The position numbers were made by a program, and so were the translations under genes. A stretch of DNA of 64,000 nucleotides from JAWWPY01 sp033854735. Its GTDB lineage: Bacteria > Actinomycetota > Actinomycetes > Streptosporangiales > Streptosporangiaceae. Positions 61,720 through 64,000 of the stretch are shown piece by piece. Below the pieces are notes generated by a model, which was not told the origin of the DNA, did no database searches, and saw only the letters and a program-made list of their open reading frames with translations. Every line of letters starts with the position of its first letter. Position 1 is the first letter of the stretch. The DNA lies in NCBI GenBank assembly GCA_033854735.1, contig JAWWPY010000431.1, positions 1 to 64,000 of the forward strand. Direction: 5' to 3'.

Positions 61720-63690
61720 TCAGCGGACCAGCCAGGCGGTCCCTGGGCCGGTAGACGCGCAGGAGCCAAGGACCAGCCCGGTGCCGTTGACCGTGGCGTT
61801 CGCGGGGTCGCTCAGGCACAGGCCCGATTTCGGGTTCTGCAGCTTGACCGCGGAGCCGTCGGCGAGCAGCCGCCACTGCTGCGCGGCGGTGCCGTTACAG
61901 GCGAACAGGTCCGCCACGGAACCGATCGCCGTCCCGCCGTGGTAGATATCCAGGCACCTCCCGCTGGTCCGCACGGTGCCATCAGGCTGGACGGCCCACT
62001 TCTGCGCCCCGTACCCGTTGCACGCCCAGATCTGGACCTTGTTGCCGTTCGCCACGCTGCCGTACCTGTTGTCCAGGCACCGCCGAGCGACCTGCGACAG
62101 TACGGGCCCGGCGGGCAGCGTCCATTTCTGGCTGGGGCGGCCGTTGCAGGTATATATCCACAGCGCGACGCCGTCGGCCGCGGAAGAATAGGGGTCATCC
62201 AGGCACGCGCCGGACCCTGCGTTGACCAGTTCGCCGCCGGTTCCCGCCTCCCACTGCTGGCTGGCCGCCGTGCTGCAGGCGGCCAGCACGACCTTGGAGC
62301 GGCTCGCTGTCCCGGTGGCCGCCAGGCACAGCCCGTGGATCTGGATGGTCCCGTCCTCGGCTATCGACCAGTTCTGGTAGCTCCTGCCGTTGCATGACCA
62401 CGTCTCCACGGTGGCCCCGGCCGCGCGGCTGTCGCCCGCGTCGGTGAGGCATTTGCCGCCCAGATCCAGCGCCACCGCGCCGGCCGCGCTGGTGGGCAGC
62501 ACCTGGATGACCGTCCAGGTGAAGGAGGCCGACCCGGTGAGGGCGCCGGAGGTCGCGGTGACCTTGACGTGATACACCCCCGCGGTGGCGGCGGTGCCGG
62601 CGATCTGCCCGGTGGCCGCGCCGATGCTCAGCCCCGGCGGCAGCCCGCTCGCGGTGTACGACGGCGCCGCGCTGCCGGCGACTCCCAGCATGGCCGGCTG
62701 AACCGGCGCCACAGCCGCACCCTGCCTGGCCGCCTGGTCGCCGGGATTGAAGACGGGGACCGAGTGCATGTTGAGCTCATCCAGGTCGGTGCTCCGGCTG
62801 GTGGCGATCCCCGGTACCGTGCCCGCGCTGGTGTACTGCCAGATGGCCCAGGTACCCCAGCCGACCGGCAGCGGCGGGCTGGCCGCCGTGGTGTACGCGG
62901 CGACCCACAGAGGGTCCTCTCCCAGGGCCGCGCTGCCGGCGCACGTGTTCCACCAGTCCGCGGTGGTATAGAGAACCGGGAGCCGGCCCGTCTTCCGCCG
63001 GACCTCGCTGCTGAAGGCGGCGACCCATGACGTCATAGCCGGCCGGCTGAGCCCGTAGCACTCGTTGGTCCGGTCGGTCGCCGAGTACGGGTCGTACTCG
63101 ATGTCCAGGCCGATGGGCGCCACCCGGCCGCTCTGATCCGCGGCGTGGGCGATCACGTAGTCGGCCTGGGCAGCGCCGCCCGAGGCATTCGGGATGGCGA
63201 ACTCGTAGCCGATTACGGACAGTTTGGCCTTCTCCGCGCCCGCCAGGTCCGCCGCGCGATACGGGTTAGCGTAATAGTTTCCCTCGGCGGCCTTGATCGC
63301 CGTGAACTTGTATCCGGCCGCCGCGACCATGGACCAGTTAATGGCACCACCATTCACATGCTGGTAGGACGCGACATCCACGCCGCGCACCGCCGCCGTG
63401 GCGGCCGCGCCCTCCGGGGATGCCAGAGCCGGGGATGCCAGGCCCGGGGATGCCGCACCGGGCCCGACCGGGTGCGCCAGGCTGGTCGGGCTGGCCGGGC
63501 CGGCGAGTGCTCGCAGCAGCTGGGGCGAGTGTGCGGCGCCAACGTTGAACCGGTCGACCTGTGGCGGGCTGGCCAGTGTGGCGGCCGGGGCAGCGGCCGG
63601 CGGCAGCGCGGCGACCCCGAGCACCGCCAGGCCGGCTACCGCGGCAAAACCACCCGCGCGTCGCAATGCAACGGAACAGACAAAGCGCAT
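61720..63690 (-). CDS. secreted GH25 lysozyme with Ig-like and ricin-type lectin domains
   Basis: 656 residues from ATG 63690. A signal peptide (VAGLAVLGVAALPPAAAPA) is followed by a GH25 muramidase: RGVDVASYQHVNG, GYKFTAIKAAEGNYY, acidic pair in PIGLDIEYDPY, PLWVAAYTTAASPPLPVGWGTWAIWQYTSAGTVPG. Then come a putative Ig domain (YTASGLPPGLSIGAATGQIAGT) and two ricin B-type lectin blocks with QXW-like repeats (CNGRSYQNWSI, CNGRPSQKWTL, CNGYGAQKWAV, CNGTAAQQWRL). It would degrade peptidoglycan while bound to sugars. It stands alone. Confidence 0.94.
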   Translation of the reverse strand: MRFVCSVALRRAGGFAAVAGLAVLGVAALPPAAAPAATLASPPQVDRFNVGAAHSPQLLRALAGPASPTSLAHPVGPGAASPGLASPALASPEGAAATAAVRGVDVASYQHVNGGAINWSMVAAAGYKFTAIKAAEGNYYANPYRAADLAGAEKAKLSVIGYEFAIPNASGGAAQADYVIAHAADQSGRVAPIGLDIEYDPYSATDRTNECYGLSRPAMTSWVAAFSSEVRRKTGRLPVLYTTADWWNTCAGSAALGEDPLWVAAYTTAASPPLPVGWGTWAIWQYTSAGTVPGIATSRSTDLDELNMHSVPVFNPGDQAARQGAAVAPVQPAMLGVAGSAAPSYTASGLPPGLSIGAATGQIAGTAATAGVYHVKVTATSGALTGSASFTWTVIQVLPTSAAGAVALDLGGKCLTDAGDSRAAGATVETWSCNGRSYQNWSIAEDGTIQIHGLCLAATGTASRSKVVLAACSTAASQQWEAGTGGELVNAGSGACLDDPYSSAADGVALWIYTCNGRPSQKWTLPAGPVLSQVARRCLDNRYGSVANGNKVQIWACNGYGAQKWAVQPDGTVRTSGRCLDIYHGGTAIGSVADLFACNGTAAQQWRLLADGSAVKLQNPKSGLCLSDPANATVNGTGLVLGSCASTGPGTAWLVR

Positions 63691-63924
63691 GAGTAACCCC
63701 CGATGACGGCCCGCCGCGCGGGTCATGGTGAACGGCGAGCGTCATGATGGCAGTCCCGCGCCCTCATTCGTGGCGAAACGCGGGGAAATTAGTCAGGAAT
63801 CACCATGTGCGTTATTGGCCGACCCCGACTGCTGGCCGGGGCTTCATTTCGTGCAATTCAGACAATAGTCCCCTGCTGTCACTTAGTGGAATGACAGAAG
63901 TTATTCTCTGAGCACCAATGTGAA

Positions 63925-64000
63925 CTATGTGAACAGCACGCCGGGGTTGAGCACGCCCGATGGATCGAGCGCGGACCGCACGGCGCGCATGGCGGCGATC
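63925..64000 (-). CDS. C-terminus of an FAD-linked oxidase (truncated by window end)
   Basis: The minus strand reads IAAMRAVRSALDPSGVLNPGVLFT and then a stop at 63925. The phrase KRALDPxGxLNPGxLF is the C-terminal signature of the FAD-binding oxidases related to D-lactate dehydrogenase, glycolate oxidase GlcD and alkyldihydroxyacetonephosphate synthase. Only 25 codons are in the window, so the exact enzyme is unknown. The gap to the GH25 gene (63691-63924) has a small hairpin (63709-63721) and nothing else obvious. Confidence 0.8.
   Translation of the reverse strand, partial: IAAMRAVRSALDPSGVLNPGVLFT

Overview
The window is very GC-rich chromosomal DNA with Shine-Dalgarno-led genes, many GTG/TTG starts and many ATGA stop/start overlaps. 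It carries a proteasome activator (Bpa), TreY-TreZ trehalose genes, a caa3-type CtaG, a TadA with its actinobacterial partner protein, and a small SRP RNA upstream of dnaX. Together these point to a filamentous or soil actinomycete (Streptosporangiales/Streptomyces-like). The exact genus cannot be read from the sequence.

Layout. 0-12 kb: dnaX, the 4.5S-type SRP RNA, tRNA-Ser(GGA), then a 1.1-kb islet bounded by a 57-bp copy of the tRNA 3' half. The islet holds a frameshifted histidine-kinase scrap and a VapBC45-like toxin-antitoxin pair. Next come a methyltransferase, a LysM cell-wall enzyme, lipoproteins, tRNA-Ser(CGA), tadA and its partner, a small membrane protein with a PH-domain protein, an EamA exporter with a divergent XRE-cupin regulator, and tRNA-Ser(GCT). 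12-21 kb: acyl-CoA ligase, SigE-type sigma factor, a double-psi-barrel secreted protein paired with a MauE-like membrane protein, a repeat-rich gap with two 49-bp palindromic elements, an AAA ATPase, a beta-propeller protein, CtaG and tRNA-Ser(TGA). 21-26 kb is an accessory island: an IS481-type element against the tRNA, a Phd/VapC pair with a perfect operator palindrome, and two adjacent DNA methyltransferases with no visible nuclease. 26-29 kb: a GT2 polysaccharide synthase coupled to a GH26 hydrolase, and an ECF sigma factor. 30-37 kb: treY-treZ-glgX operon. 37-43 kb: beta-helix protein and the Hen1/Pnkp RNA-repair pair. 43-48 kb: ParA-like ATPase, bpa, pheA, and an RHH regulator coupled to a Doc-like/Clp-N/UVR fusion. 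48-60 kb: envelope-polysaccharide region (MptB-like and GT2 transferases, two paralogous large membrane proteins, MarR regulator, Wzm/Wzt-type ABC exporter), with STAS and HATPase partner-switch proteins between. 60-64 kb: orphan GAF/PAS histidine kinase, a GH25 lysozyme with lectin repeats, and the tail of an FAD-linked oxidase.

Three themes recur. All four serine isoacceptor tRNA genes lie within 18.6 kb, and two of them have been used as insertion sites. Tandem repeats of mostly 15 bp (pentapeptide when coding) occur in at least ten genes, including dnaX, and also in noncoding gaps. Small regulated two-gene modules (VapBC45, Phd/VapC, RHH/Doc-ClpN) each sit behind an inverted repeat. The most novel-looking item is the RHH plus Doc-like::ClpN::UVR fusion at 46.9-48.4 kb. 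Next are the solitary methyltransferase pair and the GT2-GH26 cassette with its puzzling 5' end.
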